Source of the DNA: an uncultured Eubacteriales bacterium
Lineage (GTDB): Bacteria; Bacillota; Clostridia; Christensenellales; Borkfalkiaceae
Reading direction: 5' to 3'
Assembly: GCA_900540805.1 (NCBI GenBank)
Contig: UQHL01000037.1
Coordinates: 1 to 15,363 of the forward strand
DNA length: 15,363 nucleotides
The notes under the pieces were generated by a model. It saw nothing but the letters and a program-made list of their open reading frames with translations, had not been told where the DNA came from and ran no database searches. Shown here one piece after another: positions 6,551 through 14,822 of this stretch. The first letter of the stretch is position 1. Each line of letters begins with the position of its first letter. A program made the translations under genes and the position numbers.

Positions 6551-7432
6551 TTGTACACGTTTGACAGTCAATACGAAACTTACTTGTCCGAATTCAACGC
6601 CTATGCCGAAGCCTACTGCAAAACCCTCAGGACGAAACCCGAGGTTTTGGGCGAAAGCATGAAATACAGCCTTCTGCTCGGCGGAAAGCGAATCCGTCCC
6701 GTGCTTATGCTTGCGGTGGCGGACGTTTTGGGAGCCCCTGCGAAAGAGGTGCTTCCGTACGCGCTGGCGCTGGAAATGATTCATACCTATTCGTTGATAC
6801 ACGACGACCTTCCCGCGATGGACAACGACGATTTCCGCCGCGGAAAACCCTCCAATCATAAAGTTTATGGGGAAGCGAACGCCGTTCTGGCGGGCGACGG
6901 ACTGCTGAACACCGCCTATTCGCTTTGTCTCGACCAGTGTATGAAGGGTGAAAAGTTTGTATTGGCTTCGAAGTTTCTCGCGGAGTGCGCGGGAATTTTC
7001 GGCATGATCGCGGGACAGTCCGCCGATCTGTATTTTTCCGAAAAAGACAGGGCGGTTGCGGAAGAGGATCTCGCTTATATTTACGAACACAAGACGGGCA
7101 AGCTCCTGCTGGCGCCCGTCGCCGTGGCGAGCATTTTAAGCGGCAATAAATTTTATTTCGAGTTCGAGCAGTTCGGGAAATATCTCGGTTCCCTGTTTCA
7201 GATCACGGACGATATTCTCGACGTGACGGGTGATTTTTCGACGCTCGGCAAATCGATCGGCAAGGACGAGGAGGAAAACAAGCTCACCTCCGTCCGTCTC
7301 TACGGATTGGACGGCGCGAAGATACGCGCGGATATGTACGCGAAACACTGTTATACCGTTTTGGACGGTATCGACGGCAACACCGCCTTTTTGTACGATA
7401 TGATCACCTACGTGCGCAACCGCAGCAAGTAG
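6551..7432 (+). CDS. ispA: Farnesyl diphosphate synthase (geranyltranstransferase)
   Basis: Trans-prenyl transferase that condenses IPP with DMAPP and geranyl-PP to give C15 farnesyl-PP, the precursor of undecaprenyl-PP and other isoprenoids. Of 293 residues, the first aspartate-rich motif DDLPAMD is at 85-91 and the second, DDILD, at 220-224. GGKRIRP (44-50), GQSADL (155-160) and KTGKLL (181-186) are conserved. Y80, five residues before the first motif, is the aromatic position that limits the chain to C15. The start is TTG, with AAGGAG (6535-6540) ten bases upstream. It lies directly before dxs, joining early and late steps of the MEP-derived pathway. Confidence 0.94.
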   Translation: MYTFDSQYETYLSEFNAYAEAYCKTLRTKPEVLGESMKYSLLLGGKRIRPVLMLAVADVLGAPAKEVLPYALALEMIHTYSLIHDDLPAMDNDDFRRGKPSNHKVYGEANAVLAGDGLLNTAYSLCLDQCMKGEKFVLASKFLAECAGIFGMIAGQSADLYFSEKDRAVAEEDLAYIYEHKTGKLLLAPVAVASILSGNKFYFEFEQFGKYLGSLFQITDDILDVTGDFSTLGKSIGKDEEENKLTSVRLYGLDGAKIRADMYAKHCYTVLDGIDGNTAFLYDMITYVRNRSK

Positions 7433-7472
7433 GATTTGTTTTGTCGGAAAATAAAAGGAGACGAAAGAGAGT

Positions 7473-9212
7473 ATGCTGGAAAGCTGGCGCCCCGAACAGA
7501 TAAAAAATTGTACGAGAAGCGAACTGAACGTTCTCTGCGACGAATTGAGAAGCGTGATTTACGAGACGGTTACCGAATGCGGCGGACATCTCGCCTCCAA
7601 TCTCGGCGCGGTGGAGCCTACCGTCGCCCTGTTTTACGTATTCGATTTCCCGAAAGACAAGATTATTTTCGACGTGGGACATCAGTGCTATGCGTATAAG
7701 CTGCTCAGCGGCCGCGGAGACAGATTTTCCACGCTCCGCAAGGAGGGCGGTCTTTCAGGCTTTCCCAAGCGCAAGGAGAGCGAGTACGACAGCTACGACA
7801 CGGGACATGCGGGGACGTCCGTTTCGGCGGCGCTGGGCATAGCCAAAGCGCGCGACCTGAAAAAGGAGGATTACGACGTTATCGCCTTTATCGGCGACGG
7901 CTCCTTCAATAACGGCCTGGTGTATGAGGCGCTCAACAGCCTGCGCATTCTCGACACGAATATTCTCATCATTCTCAACGATAACGGCATGTCGATTTCT
8001 CCGACCGTCGGCGGAATGCACGATATTCTCACGCAGCTGAAGCTCGGGGGCGAGACGGAAAATATCCGCCTGCTCGAACGCTTCGGCCTCACCTATCTCG
8101 GCGTCAGAAACGGCAACGACGCGGAGGAAATGATCGACTCGCTGACGGAGGCGAAGGCGCTTCTGAAAACGCAGTCCGTCCTTCTGCACATCGTCACCAA
8201 AAAGGGAAAGGGGTACGAGTTCTGCGAGGAACATCCTACGAATACGCACGGAATTGCGCCCATCGGCTCGAGAAAGGAAAAGGAATATTCCGAAATTCTC
8301 GGAGACACGCTCTGCGAGCTTGCCCGCAAGGACGAGCGGATCACGGCGGTGACGGCGGCGATGACGGGCAGCCTCGGGCTGGACAAATTTTTTGCGCTCT
8401 ATCCCGAGCGCGCTTTCGACGTGGGAATCTGCGAGGAAAACGCTTCTGTGCTCTGCGCGGCGATGGCCTCCGCGGGCGTAAAGCCCTATTATGCGATCTA
8501 TTCCACCTTTTTGCAGCGCGCTTTCGACGAGATCATTCACGACGTCTGCGCGCAGGATCTGCCTGTGACGTTCTGTGTAGATAGGGCGGGGATTTCCGGC
8601 TCGGACGGCGAAACGCATCAGGGCGTGTTCGATCTGTCCTATTTATCTATGATTCCGGGGCTGACCGTGGCCGTACCCAAGGATACGGAGGAATTCAAAG
8701 CGTTTTTGAAATTCAGCGCGTCTTATGCGCATCCGCTGGCCATTCGGTATCCGCGTTCGGGAAAAATTGTATTTCCCGCCTCGGAGGAGCCGATACGGGC
8801 GGGAAAATGGGAATATATCCATAAATCGGAGAAAAAATCCTCCGTCACCGTGCTGGCCGCGGGCGAAAGGTGCTTGATTATCGCCCTCAAGGTATGGCGG
8901 CAGCTCAATGAAAAGGGATTGGATTTTGATGTCGTCAACGCGCGATTCGTCAAGCCGTTGGACAAGGAACTGCTCTTTTCTCTCAATGGCGGGCATATCG
9001 TAACGATAGAGGACAATGTGTTTATCGGCGGATTCGGGGCGACGGTCGATGCGGCGCTGTGCGGCGAATTCGGAAATACGCAAAATTTCGAAGTTAAAAA
9101 TTTCGCCTACCGCGACGAATTTATTCCGCAGGGCAACGTAGGCGATTTGCAGCGGGAATACGGCGTCGGCTGTGAAGAGATAGAAAAATATATTTCGGAT
9201 ATCCTTTCATGA
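7473..9212 (+). CDS. dxs: 1-deoxy-D-xylulose-5-phosphate synthase, compact variant
   Basis: Thiamine-diphosphate enzyme of the MEP pathway, condensing pyruvate and glyceraldehyde 3-phosphate. Visible motifs are GGHLASNLG with H39, FDVGHQ (66-71), the ThDP motif GDGSFNNG...EALN (141-154), NDNGMSIS (169-176), H259 in THGIAP, E321 in CEENA, YSTFLQRAFD (343-352), DRAG with R371, and THQG with H382. At 579 residues it is 40-60 shorter than typical Dxs. Most of the loss lies after NDNGMSIS, around 180-205, where other Dxs proteins have a long flexible segment. The usual AEQHA is CEENA. Key residues remain, so activity is likely. Residual doubt is whether it is a divergent paralogue. AAGGAG (7455-7460) precedes the ATG. 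Confidence 0.9.
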   Translation: MLESWRPEQIKNCTRSELNVLCDELRSVIYETVTECGGHLASNLGAVEPTVALFYVFDFPKDKIIFDVGHQCYAYKLLSGRGDRFSTLRKEGGLSGFPKRKESEYDSYDTGHAGTSVSAALGIAKARDLKKEDYDVIAFIGDGSFNNGLVYEALNSLRILDTNILIILNDNGMSISPTVGGMHDILTQLKLGGETENIRLLERFGLTYLGVRNGNDAEEMIDSLTEAKALLKTQSVLLHIVTKKGKGYEFCEEHPTNTHGIAPIGSRKEKEYSEILGDTLCELARKDERITAVTAAMTGSLGLDKFFALYPERAFDVGICEENASVLCAAMASAGVKPYYAIYSTFLQRAFDEIIHDVCAQDLPVTFCVDRAGISGSDGETHQGVFDLSYLSMIPGLTVAVPKDTEEFKAFLKFSASYAHPLAIRYPRSGKIVFPASEEPIRAGKWEYIHKSEKKSSVTVLAAGERCLIIALKVWRQLNEKGLDFDVVNARFVKPLDKELLFSLNGGHIVTIEDNVFIGGFGATVDAALCGEFGNTQNFEVKNFAYRDEFIPQGNVGDLQREYGVGCEEIEKYISDILS

Positions 9213-10000
9213 GGGCGGACAAATTTTTTGCGGAGAAATTCGGGTCGCGCACGAAAGCGGCGGAAGCGATCGAACGCGGATTGGTGCTCGTCAACGGAAA
9301 ACCCGTCAGGCCCAAGGACGAGGTAGCGCCCTCCGACGATTTCCGCTTTGTTCAGCCCGACGAATATTTCGTATCCAACGGGGGCTATAAACTTGCGCGG
9401 GCGCTGAACGAATTTTCGTACGACTGTACGGGGAAAATATTCGCCGATTTGGGCGCGAGCACGGGCGGGTTTACCGATTGTCTGCTTCAGCGGGGCGCGG
9501 AAAAGGTATATGCCGTGGATGTGGGGGAAAGTCTCCTGCATTCGTCGCTGAAAGGAAATCCCAAAGTTGTTTCTTTGGAAAATAGTAACGTCAGATATTT
9601 GACAAAAGAAAACTTTTCGGATAAAATAGATAGTGTAACGGCCGACGTCAGTTTTATTTCTCTGCGGCTGGTTTTGCCCGTTATAGCGGCGGTTCTTTCG
9701 GAAGAGGGCGGCGCGTTTGTGTTGGTCAAGCCCCAATTCGAATGTGAAAAGAAAAATATCGGCAAGAGCGGGATCGTACATCCGTCCGCGCATGAGAAGA
9801 TCGTGGAAAAGGTGCTCGGCTTTTGTAAAGAAGCGGACCTGTACCCGTTCGGCATCGTCAACGCGCCGATACGCAGGGGCAAAAATATAGAGTACGTTTT
9901 ATATCTTAAAAATACATTTCAAGGCGCAAAAAGCGATCGGGAAATCTTGCAAAAAGTTCGGGCTTTCGTGAAGCAATATTCACAAGGGGCTTTGGAATAG
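9209..10000 (+). CDS. tlyA: TlyA-family rRNA 2'-O-methyltransferase
   Basis: S4-domain plus FtsJ/RrmJ-like methyltransferase of the TlyA/hemolysin A family (YqxC in B. subtilis), predicted to methylate ribosomal RNA. Residues 1-60 form the S4 RNA-binding domain (MRADKFFAEK, then GLVLVNGKPV). The SAM-binding loop is DLGASTGGFTD (80-90). A K61, D146, K174, E228 set fits the K-D-K-E catalytic tetrad. The length of 263 is normal. The ATG overlaps the dxs stop (ATGA), and the upstream ribosome binding site is poor, so translation is probably coupled. The old name hemolysin is likely misleading. Confidence 0.92.
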   Translation: MRADKFFAEKFGSRTKAAEAIERGLVLVNGKPVRPKDEVAPSDDFRFVQPDEYFVSNGGYKLARALNEFSYDCTGKIFADLGASTGGFTDCLLQRGAEKVYAVDVGESLLHSSLKGNPKVVSLENSNVRYLTKENFSDKIDSVTADVSFISLRLVLPVIAAVLSEEGGAFVLVKPQFECEKKNIGKSGIVHPSAHEKIVEKVLGFCKEADLYPFGIVNAPIRRGKNIEYVLYLKNTFQGAKSDREILQKVRAFVKQYSQGALE

Positions 10001-10041
10001 ACTTATTTTTTATGAGATCGCAAAGGATACGGGAAGATACG

Positions 10042-10842
10042 ATGAAGATCGGAGTTGTGGGGAACAGCGTAAAAATCAGGGACGAAACGGTTGTCGGTCG
10101 CTTTCTCCGATTTTTGCAGACAGAGGGTTACGAGGCGGTCTTATTCGAAAAGGCGGAGGACATCGGCGGAGTAGATGCCCTTGTCGTCCTCGGCGGAGAC
10201 GGGGCGATCCTGCATGCGGCGACGGAAGCCGCGCGGAAGAATATAAAGCTTATCGGAATCAATTACGGAAACCTGGGATTTTTGACCGAGTATGAAAAAG
10301 AAGAGACCGAACGGGTGAAAGAGCTGTTGTCCGAACTCCGGGAGGGCAGCTGTCCGATTTTGCGGCGCACCATGCTGGAGCTCGAAGTGAACGGACAAAA
10401 ACATTACGGGCTCAACGAAGTTGTTTTGCAGCGGGACTATTCCGCGGCGGATACGCAGATTGCAAAGCTGAACGTAAAAATAAACGGAGAAGATGCGGAT
10501 ACCGTCGTAGGCGACGGCCTGCTGCTGTGTACGCCCACAGGTTCCACAGCCTATTCTTTGTCCGCGGGCGGAGCGCTTCTCACGCCGCAGGTTCCCGCAT
10601 TTATGCTGACACCGATCTGCGCGTTTTCGCTCAACGTGCGGCCCTTGATATTTCCCGATACGGATATCGTTTCCATGTCTGTTTCGAAAGGAAAGGTAAT
10701 GCTTCTCATCGACGGGAAGCAAGTGAGCCCTATTATGGAAGGAATGGAGGTCACCGTCAGAAAGGCGCCGTTTACGGCGGATTTTCCGAGGCGGGGCGAT
10801 TCCTGTTTTTATAGAAAAATAAGAACCAAATTAAACCAATGA
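10042..10842 (+). CDS. nadK: NAD kinase
   Basis: ATP-dependent NAD kinase making NADP. With the start at 10042 the protein has 266 residues. GGDGAIL lies at 51-57 with catalytic D53, NYGNLGFLT at 74-82, LNEVVLQR at 124-131 (N125-E126), and TPTGSTAYSLSAGG at 164-177. An ATG at 10012 is in frame, but its ten extra residues are unlike the family and it has no ribosome binding site. ATG 10042 follows GGGAAG and begins with the expected MKIGVVGNS strand. It lies between tlyA and argR, the usual clostridial place. Confidence 0.94.
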   Translation: MKIGVVGNSVKIRDETVVGRFLRFLQTEGYEAVLFEKAEDIGGVDALVVLGGDGAILHAATEAARKNIKLIGINYGNLGFLTEYEKEETERVKELLSELREGSCPILRRTMLELEVNGQKHYGLNEVVLQRDYSAADTQIAKLNVKINGEDADTVVGDGLLLCTPTGSTAYSLSAGGALLTPQVPAFMLTPICAFSLNVRPLIFPDTDIVSMSVSKGKVMLLIDGKQVSPIMEGMEVTVRKAPFTADFPRRGDSCFYRKIRTKLNQ

Positions 10843-10855
10843 AGGAGAAGACAAG

Positions 10856-11308
10856 ATGTTAAGAACGGCCAGACATGCAAAAATTTTGGAGATTATTTCC
10901 CAAAAAGAGATCGAAACGCAGGAGGAGCTGTGCTCCGAGCTGAATAAGCTCAATTACGTCGTGACGCAGGCGACCATTTCGAGAGATATCAAAGATCTGC
11001 ATCTGTTCAAAGTTTCGGGGATTGAAAAGAAATACCGCTATGCGTATATAAACGACAGCGAGGGTGAAATTTCCCCCAAAATGAAAAATTTGTTCCGCGA
11101 TTGCGTGATCGCCCTGAAAAGCGCGCAGAATATGGTCATCATCAAGACGCTTACGGGGAACGGCCCCAACGCGGGCACCGTGGTCGATAAGCTCAACTAT
11201 CCCGAGATCGTAGGCTCGGTTGCGGGCGACGATACGCTTCTGATCGTTTGCGAAAACAACGAAGCGGCCGCCGCGGTCATTGAGAAAATCAACGATTTCA
11301 TGAAATAA
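10856..11308 (+). CDS. argR: Arginine repressor ArgR/AhrC
   Basis: Arginine-responsive transcriptional regulator, hexameric in known cases, which represses arginine synthesis and activates catabolism. The 150-residue protein has the winged-helix DNA-binding domain at about 5-53 (TQEELCSELN, then VTQATISRDIKDL, 36-48) and the oligomerisation and arginine-binding domain at about 80-150, with GTVVDKL (107-113) and GDDT (124-127; D125 and D126 are the arginine contacts). AAGGAG (10842-10847), overlapping the nadK stop, sets the start. I did not find a convincing ARG box in the window. Confidence 0.95.
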   Translation: MLRTARHAKILEIISQKEIETQEELCSELNKLNYVVTQATISRDIKDLHLFKVSGIEKKYRYAYINDSEGEISPKMKNLFRDCVIALKSAQNMVIIKTLTGNGPNAGTVVDKLNYPEIVGSVAGDDTLLIVCENNEAAAAVIEKINDFMK

Positions 11309-11341
11309 AACGCCCACGCCGAGGGCACGGAATACATACAT

Positions 11342-13042
11342 ATGTTAGCGAAACTCACCATTAAAAACGTAGCGCTGATCGACAGCGCGGAAATCGAGTT
11401 CGATAAGGGCCTGAACGTGCTTTCGGGCGAAACGGGCGCGGGCAAATCCGTTATCCTCGATTCCGTCAATTTCGTTTTGGGCGCGAAAGCGGACAGAACC
11501 ATGATCCGCTACGGCGAAACGGAATGTATGGTGAAAGCGGAATTTTCCGTTCCCGAAGGGAGCAAAGCGGTGCAGGAGCTCCGCGAAATGGATATCGAGA
11601 CGGACGGGGATATCATTATTTCCCGCCGATTTTCCGAAACGGGAAAAAACGGCATAAAAATCAACGGAAGCGCAGTCACCGCGGCGATGCTGCGAAAAGT
11701 GACCGACAGCCTCGTAGATGTACACGGACAGAGCGAGCATTTTTTTCTCTTGAAGGAAGCCAATCAGCTTAAGACTTTAGACGGAGTGGCGGGGGCGGAG
11801 CTGGCGCCGAAAAAGGAACGGCTCGGCGCGCTTTTATCCGAGCTTAAGCAGATAAAAGGGCAGATTTCCCTGCTCGGCGGCGACGAAAAGGAGCGGGGCC
11901 GCAGGCTGGATATTCTGAAATATCAGATCGACGAGATTGAAGCCGTCGATCTGAAGGACGGCGAGGAAGAGGAACTCATTTCCAGGCGCAATAAAATAAA
12001 TAATCTCGAACGGATCATTTCCGCCGTGCGGGAGGCCGCCGAAGCCCTTTCGGGCGAAAACGGGGCTTTGGATTGTCTGCGCGCCGCAAAGCGGGCGATG
12101 GCGTCCGTTTCCCGTCTGGACGAGGAGTATGCCTCGGTGAGCGAACGGCTGGAAAGCTTATCGCTGGATGCCGACGACGTGGCGGAAACTCTCTCCGACC
12201 TCGGGGACGGGCTTTATTTCGACGAAAACGAAGCGGAGGAGACGGAGAGCCGTCTCGATGCGATTGCGGCTCTGAAACGAAAGTACGGCGCTAATAAACG
12301 GGAGATCGACGAATATCTGAAAAAGAGCCGCGCGGAATACGACCTGCTTTCCGACTGCGAGGGGCAGTATGCCCTGCTGACGGAAAAGTCGGCGGGCATT
12401 CGTAAAAAGATTTATGCGGTATGCCGGGAAATCACCGCGCTTCGGAAAAAGTGCGGCGAGGAATTTTGTCGCCGCGTTACGGAAGAACTCAAAACGCTGA
12501 ATATCAAAAGCGCAAAATTCGAAATACACTTCAACGAATACGCCGAAGAGGACGTCGTTTCGGCGGGGGCGAACGGATTGGACGAGATTTGTTTTATGTT
12601 CTCCGCCAATGCGGGCGAGCCCTTGAAGCCGCTCGGGAAGATTATCAGCGGCGGCGAGATGAGCCGTTTTATGCTGGCGATCAAAACCCAGCTTTCCGAC
12701 CTCAACGAGATTTCCACATATATTTTCGACGAGATAGACGCCGGAATCAGCGGGAAAACCGCCAAAGTAGTGGGCGAAAAATTTGCGCGGATCGCCCGCG
12801 GAACGCAGATCGTCGCCGTATCCCACCTGGCGCAGATCGCAGCCATGAGCGATAGGGAATTTCTGATCGAAAAAAACGAGGCGGAAGGCAAAACGCATAC
12901 GTGCGTGCGCGCGCTCGACGAAAAAGAAAAGACCCGCGAGATTGTCCGTCTGCTCGGCGGGGACGGAGAGGAAGAATTTGCCTTGAAACACGCCGAAGAA
13001 TTGGTGAGACAGGCAAAGCAATACAAAGAAGCCATAAATTGA
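11342..13042 (+). CDS. recN: DNA repair protein RecN
   Basis: SMC-like ATPase that acts early at DNA double-strand breaks. The 566-residue length is usual. The N-terminal half-domain carries Walker A GETGAGKS (29-36). The middle (about 150-400) is E/K/R-rich and predicted coiled coil. The C-terminal half carries the ABC signature ISGGEMSRF (435-443), Walker B YIFDEIDAGISG (460-471) and a SHLAQIA switch. The start codon follows ATACATACAT with no good Shine-Dalgarno nearby; the protein start (MLAKLTIKNVALID) matches the family, so the start is kept. No LexA box was recognised upstream. Confidence 0.95.
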   Translation: MLAKLTIKNVALIDSAEIEFDKGLNVLSGETGAGKSVILDSVNFVLGAKADRTMIRYGETECMVKAEFSVPEGSKAVQELREMDIETDGDIIISRRFSETGKNGIKINGSAVTAAMLRKVTDSLVDVHGQSEHFFLLKEANQLKTLDGVAGAELAPKKERLGALLSELKQIKGQISLLGGDEKERGRRLDILKYQIDEIEAVDLKDGEEEELISRRNKINNLERIISAVREAAEALSGENGALDCLRAAKRAMASVSRLDEEYASVSERLESLSLDADDVAETLSDLGDGLYFDENEAEETESRLDAIAALKRKYGANKREIDEYLKKSRAEYDLLSDCEGQYALLTEKSAGIRKKIYAVCREITALRKKCGEEFCRRVTEELKTLNIKSAKFEIHFNEYAEEDVVSAGANGLDEICFMFSANAGEPLKPLGKIISGGEMSRFMLAIKTQLSDLNEISTYIFDEIDAGISGKTAKVVGEKFARIARGTQIVAVSHLAQIAAMSDREFLIEKNEAEGKTHTCVRALDEKEKTREIVRLLGGDGEEEFALKHAEELVRQAKQYKEAIN

Positions 13043-13075
13043 CAGGAAACGCCCTTCAATAACCGCTTTTTCAGC

Positions 13076-13105
13076 GAATAGAATGCACTCGGCTTGCACA
13101 AATTA
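13076..13105 (+). promoter_or_regulatory. Candidate sigma-G promoter of spoIVB
   Basis: GAATA (13076-13080) fits the sigma-G -35 consensus GHATR in all five positions. After exactly 18 bases, CAAATTA (13099-13105) matches 5 of 7 of the -10 consensus CATXHTA. It lies in the 83-base recN-spoIVB gap and would start transcription near 13112, just ahead of the ribosome binding site. spoIVB is a sigma-G gene in B. subtilis. No terminator is visible after recN in the same gap. Confidence 0.5.
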
Positions 13106-13125
13106 CCTTTTAAACGGGGGTAATC

Positions 13126-14145
13126 ATGCGCAGATTGAGTGCTTTTTTAATTAGTATGGTATTGGCTCTCGCCACGGCCGGCGGATTGGGATACTCTTAT
13201 GTATCCGTCACGGCGGACGCGGAGGGGCGTGAAGTATATATCGGAGGCGTTCCCGCGGGGTTTACGTTGAGTGCGGGCGGGGCGCAGGTGATCGGGATAT
13301 GTGAAGTAATCGGAGAAAACGGCGTTTGCTCTCCTGCTTCCGAAGCGGGAATCCGTACGGGAGACATCATTACGAAAGCAGCCGGAATCAATGTCGAAAC
13401 CGTCGGGGAATTAAACGAGATTTTGAGCAAGTGCAAGGGTAAAAGCGTGGAATTCTGCGTAAGGCGCGGAGAAAATACCTTGACGCTCTCCATTCAGCCC
13501 GTCAGGGATAAATCGACGGGACGCTATAAAATCGGCGTTCTCATCCGCGACAGCGTTTCGGGGATCGGTACGGTGACGTATATCGACAAAACGACTAAAA
13601 GATTTGGATCTTTGGGCCATTCCGTCGTAGGCGAAGATCATCGGGAAATGAAGATTTCGGGCGGAAAGGTATATCAATGCAGTATCGTCGGCGTCACCAA
13701 GGGGATACGCGGCAAGGCGGGCGAGCTGCGCGGTATGTTTCTCAACGAAGACGGCATCGGAAGCGCGGAAAAGCTCTGCGACTGCGGTATCTACGGTCAG
13801 GTCAGCACGACCTATGACCTCAGCGGCTTCCCCACGGCAATGACCGCGGAAATTGACGACGTAAAACCCGGCAACGCCTATATCTATTCGACAGTGAACG
13901 GCGTATGTCCGAAAAAATATACCGTCGATATCGTCAAGGTTGACAAACACAACAAGGGAAACAAAAATTTTGTCCTCAAGATCACGGATAAAGATCTGAT
14001 CTCGGAAACGGGAGGGATCGTTCAGGGTATGAGCGGAAGCCCCATCGTACAGGACGGAAAACTCATCGGAGCGGTGACGCACGTGTTCCTCAACGACCCT
14101 ACCCGCGGTTACGGAATCGATATCAATGCCATGCTTCGGGAATAA
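13126..14145 (+). CDS. spoIVB: Stage IV sporulation protein B, serine peptidase
   Basis: Forespore-secreted S55-family serine peptidase that triggers pro-sigma-K processing in the mother cell by cleaving SpoIVFA. The 339-residue protein (B. subtilis about 426) has an N-terminal signal anchor (about 5-28), a PDZ domain (about 50-125, with SEAGIRTGDIITKAAGINV at 72-90), and the peptidase domain with H165 in SLGHS, D288 in ITDKD, and S303 in GMSGSP (301-306). The start follows GGGGGTAAT (13116-13124). In most sporeformers spo0A comes next; here spoIIM does. Whether the matching SpoIVFA/SpoIVFB exist cannot be seen here. Confidence 0.95.
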   Translation: MRRLSAFLISMVLALATAGGLGYSYVSVTADAEGREVYIGGVPAGFTLSAGGAQVIGICEVIGENGVCSPASEAGIRTGDIITKAAGINVETVGELNEILSKCKGKSVEFCVRRGENTLTLSIQPVRDKSTGRYKIGVLIRDSVSGIGTVTYIDKTTKRFGSLGHSVVGEDHREMKISGGKVYQCSIVGVTKGIRGKAGELRGMFLNEDGIGSAEKLCDCGIYGQVSTTYDLSGFPTAMTAEIDDVKPGNAYIYSTVNGVCPKKYTVDIVKVDKHNKGNKNFVLKITDKDLISETGGIVQGMSGSPIVQDGKLIGAVTHVFLNDPTRGYGIDINAMLRE

Positions 14146-14158
14146 ATTTTATAAAAAC

Positions 14159-14187
14159 GAATAAATCGACAAGGAAATTCATATAAA
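14159..14187 (+). promoter_or_regulatory. Candidate sigma-E promoter of spoIIM
   Basis: GAATAAA (14159-14165) fits the sigma-E -35 consensus ZHATAXX in all seven positions. After exactly 14 bases, CATATAAA (14180-14187) matches 6 of 8 of CATACAHT. The expected transcription start is at about 14193, the A of the spoIIM ATG. spoIIM is a sigma-E gene in B. subtilis. The -10 lies inside the left arm and loop of the hairpin at 14171-14204. Confidence 0.6.
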
Positions 14188-14212
14188 GAGATATGAATTT
14201 CCTTTTTCTTTT
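14171..14212 (+). terminator. Perfect 14-bp hairpin with U-rich tail over the spoIIM start
   Basis: The left arm (14171-14184) and right arm (14191-14204) are perfect reverse complements, with a six-base loop AAAGAG and then TTCTTTTT-like sequence to 14212. The shape is that of an intrinsic terminator for transcripts coming from spoIVB, though the stem is AT-rich. It contains the spoIIM ATG (14193-14195) in the right arm, so read-through RNA would also hide that start. Confidence 0.6.
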
Positions 14213-14795
14213 GCGCGAAACGGGCGCCGTCATCAGAAGAAGACCGATCGCAACGATCGCGTTTAGTGCTATGTTTGTCATAGGTATTATGTGCGGCATA
14301 CTAATTGACAAGCCTTCCGCGATAGAGTGTTATTACTTAAATTATTGCGACAATTATATTTACCGCATTTTTTCCGAATCGCCGGGAGGGATTTTTCTCG
14401 ACAGGCTTCTCGGCTCGGCGTTTTTTCTCATATTGGTCGTGCCTTCCGCCTTGACGATTTTCTGTGTGCCGTTACAGGGTTTTTTGGTATTTTATAAAGG
14501 GTTTGTCTTCGGTACGGTAACGGTGATACTCGTTTCCGTCTATAAATTCAGCGGTTTTTTGGTATGGCTGATCGTTTTGCTTCCTCAAACTTTGCTTTTT
14601 TCTCTGGTATATATTCTTATTTCCGTCATTGCGTTCGATTGTGCCAGAGAGAGCCGATGCCGCGGAGGCGGCTGCGGAGGAATCCGGGATTTTCTCATTT
14701 ATCTGTTGCTTGCGGCCGTCGCGGCGGTCGTCTGCGCATTGCTCGAGTTTCTGATCGTGTGTCTGATTTTCCGTCCGGTGTCCAAAGTTCTTTAA
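14193..14795 (+). CDS. spoIIM: Stage II sporulation protein M
   Basis: Polytopic membrane protein of the SpoIID-SpoIIM-SpoIIP (DMP) machine that drives engulfment from the mother cell. The 200 residues (B. subtilis about 214) have a basic N-terminus, membrane helices at about 18-38, 73-95, 97-115, 121-149 and 166-193, and the core YKGFVFG (101-107) followed by LIVLLPQTLL (126-135), matching the family KG and LPQ motifs. The segment 150-162 is unusual, cysteine- and glycine-rich (C150, C156, C161). There is no clear Shine-Dalgarno; the start codon lies in a hairpin and just after a sigma-E-like -10. The next in-frame TTG (codon 7) has no better site. Confidence 0.85.
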   Translation: MNFLFLLRETGAVIRRRPIATIAFSAMFVIGIMCGILIDKPSAIECYYLNYCDNYIYRIFSESPGGIFLDRLLGSAFFLILVVPSALTIFCVPLQGFLVFYKGFVFGTVTVILVSVYKFSGFLVWLIVLLPQTLLFSLVYILISVIAFDCARESRCRGGGCGGIRDFLIYLLLAAVAAVVCALLEFLIVCLIFRPVSKVL

Positions 14796-14822
14796 TTTGT
14801 CGTCCGCAAACGTAAAAATTCG

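Noticed and set aside
10012..10041. Earlier ATG giving NAD kinase ten more residues
   Set aside because: No ribosome binding site before 10012, and the extra residues do not resemble the family; ATG 10042 starts at the conserved first strand.
11335..11342. CATACATA before recN as another sigma-E -10
   Set aside because: Only 6 of 8 positions match, the region 14 bases upstream has no -35 resemblance, and recN is not expected to be mother-cell specific.
12158..13099. 313-codon minus-strand frame opposite recN
   Set aside because: RecN signature and Walker B motifs lie on the plus strand; the antisense product is low-complexity and F/R-rich.
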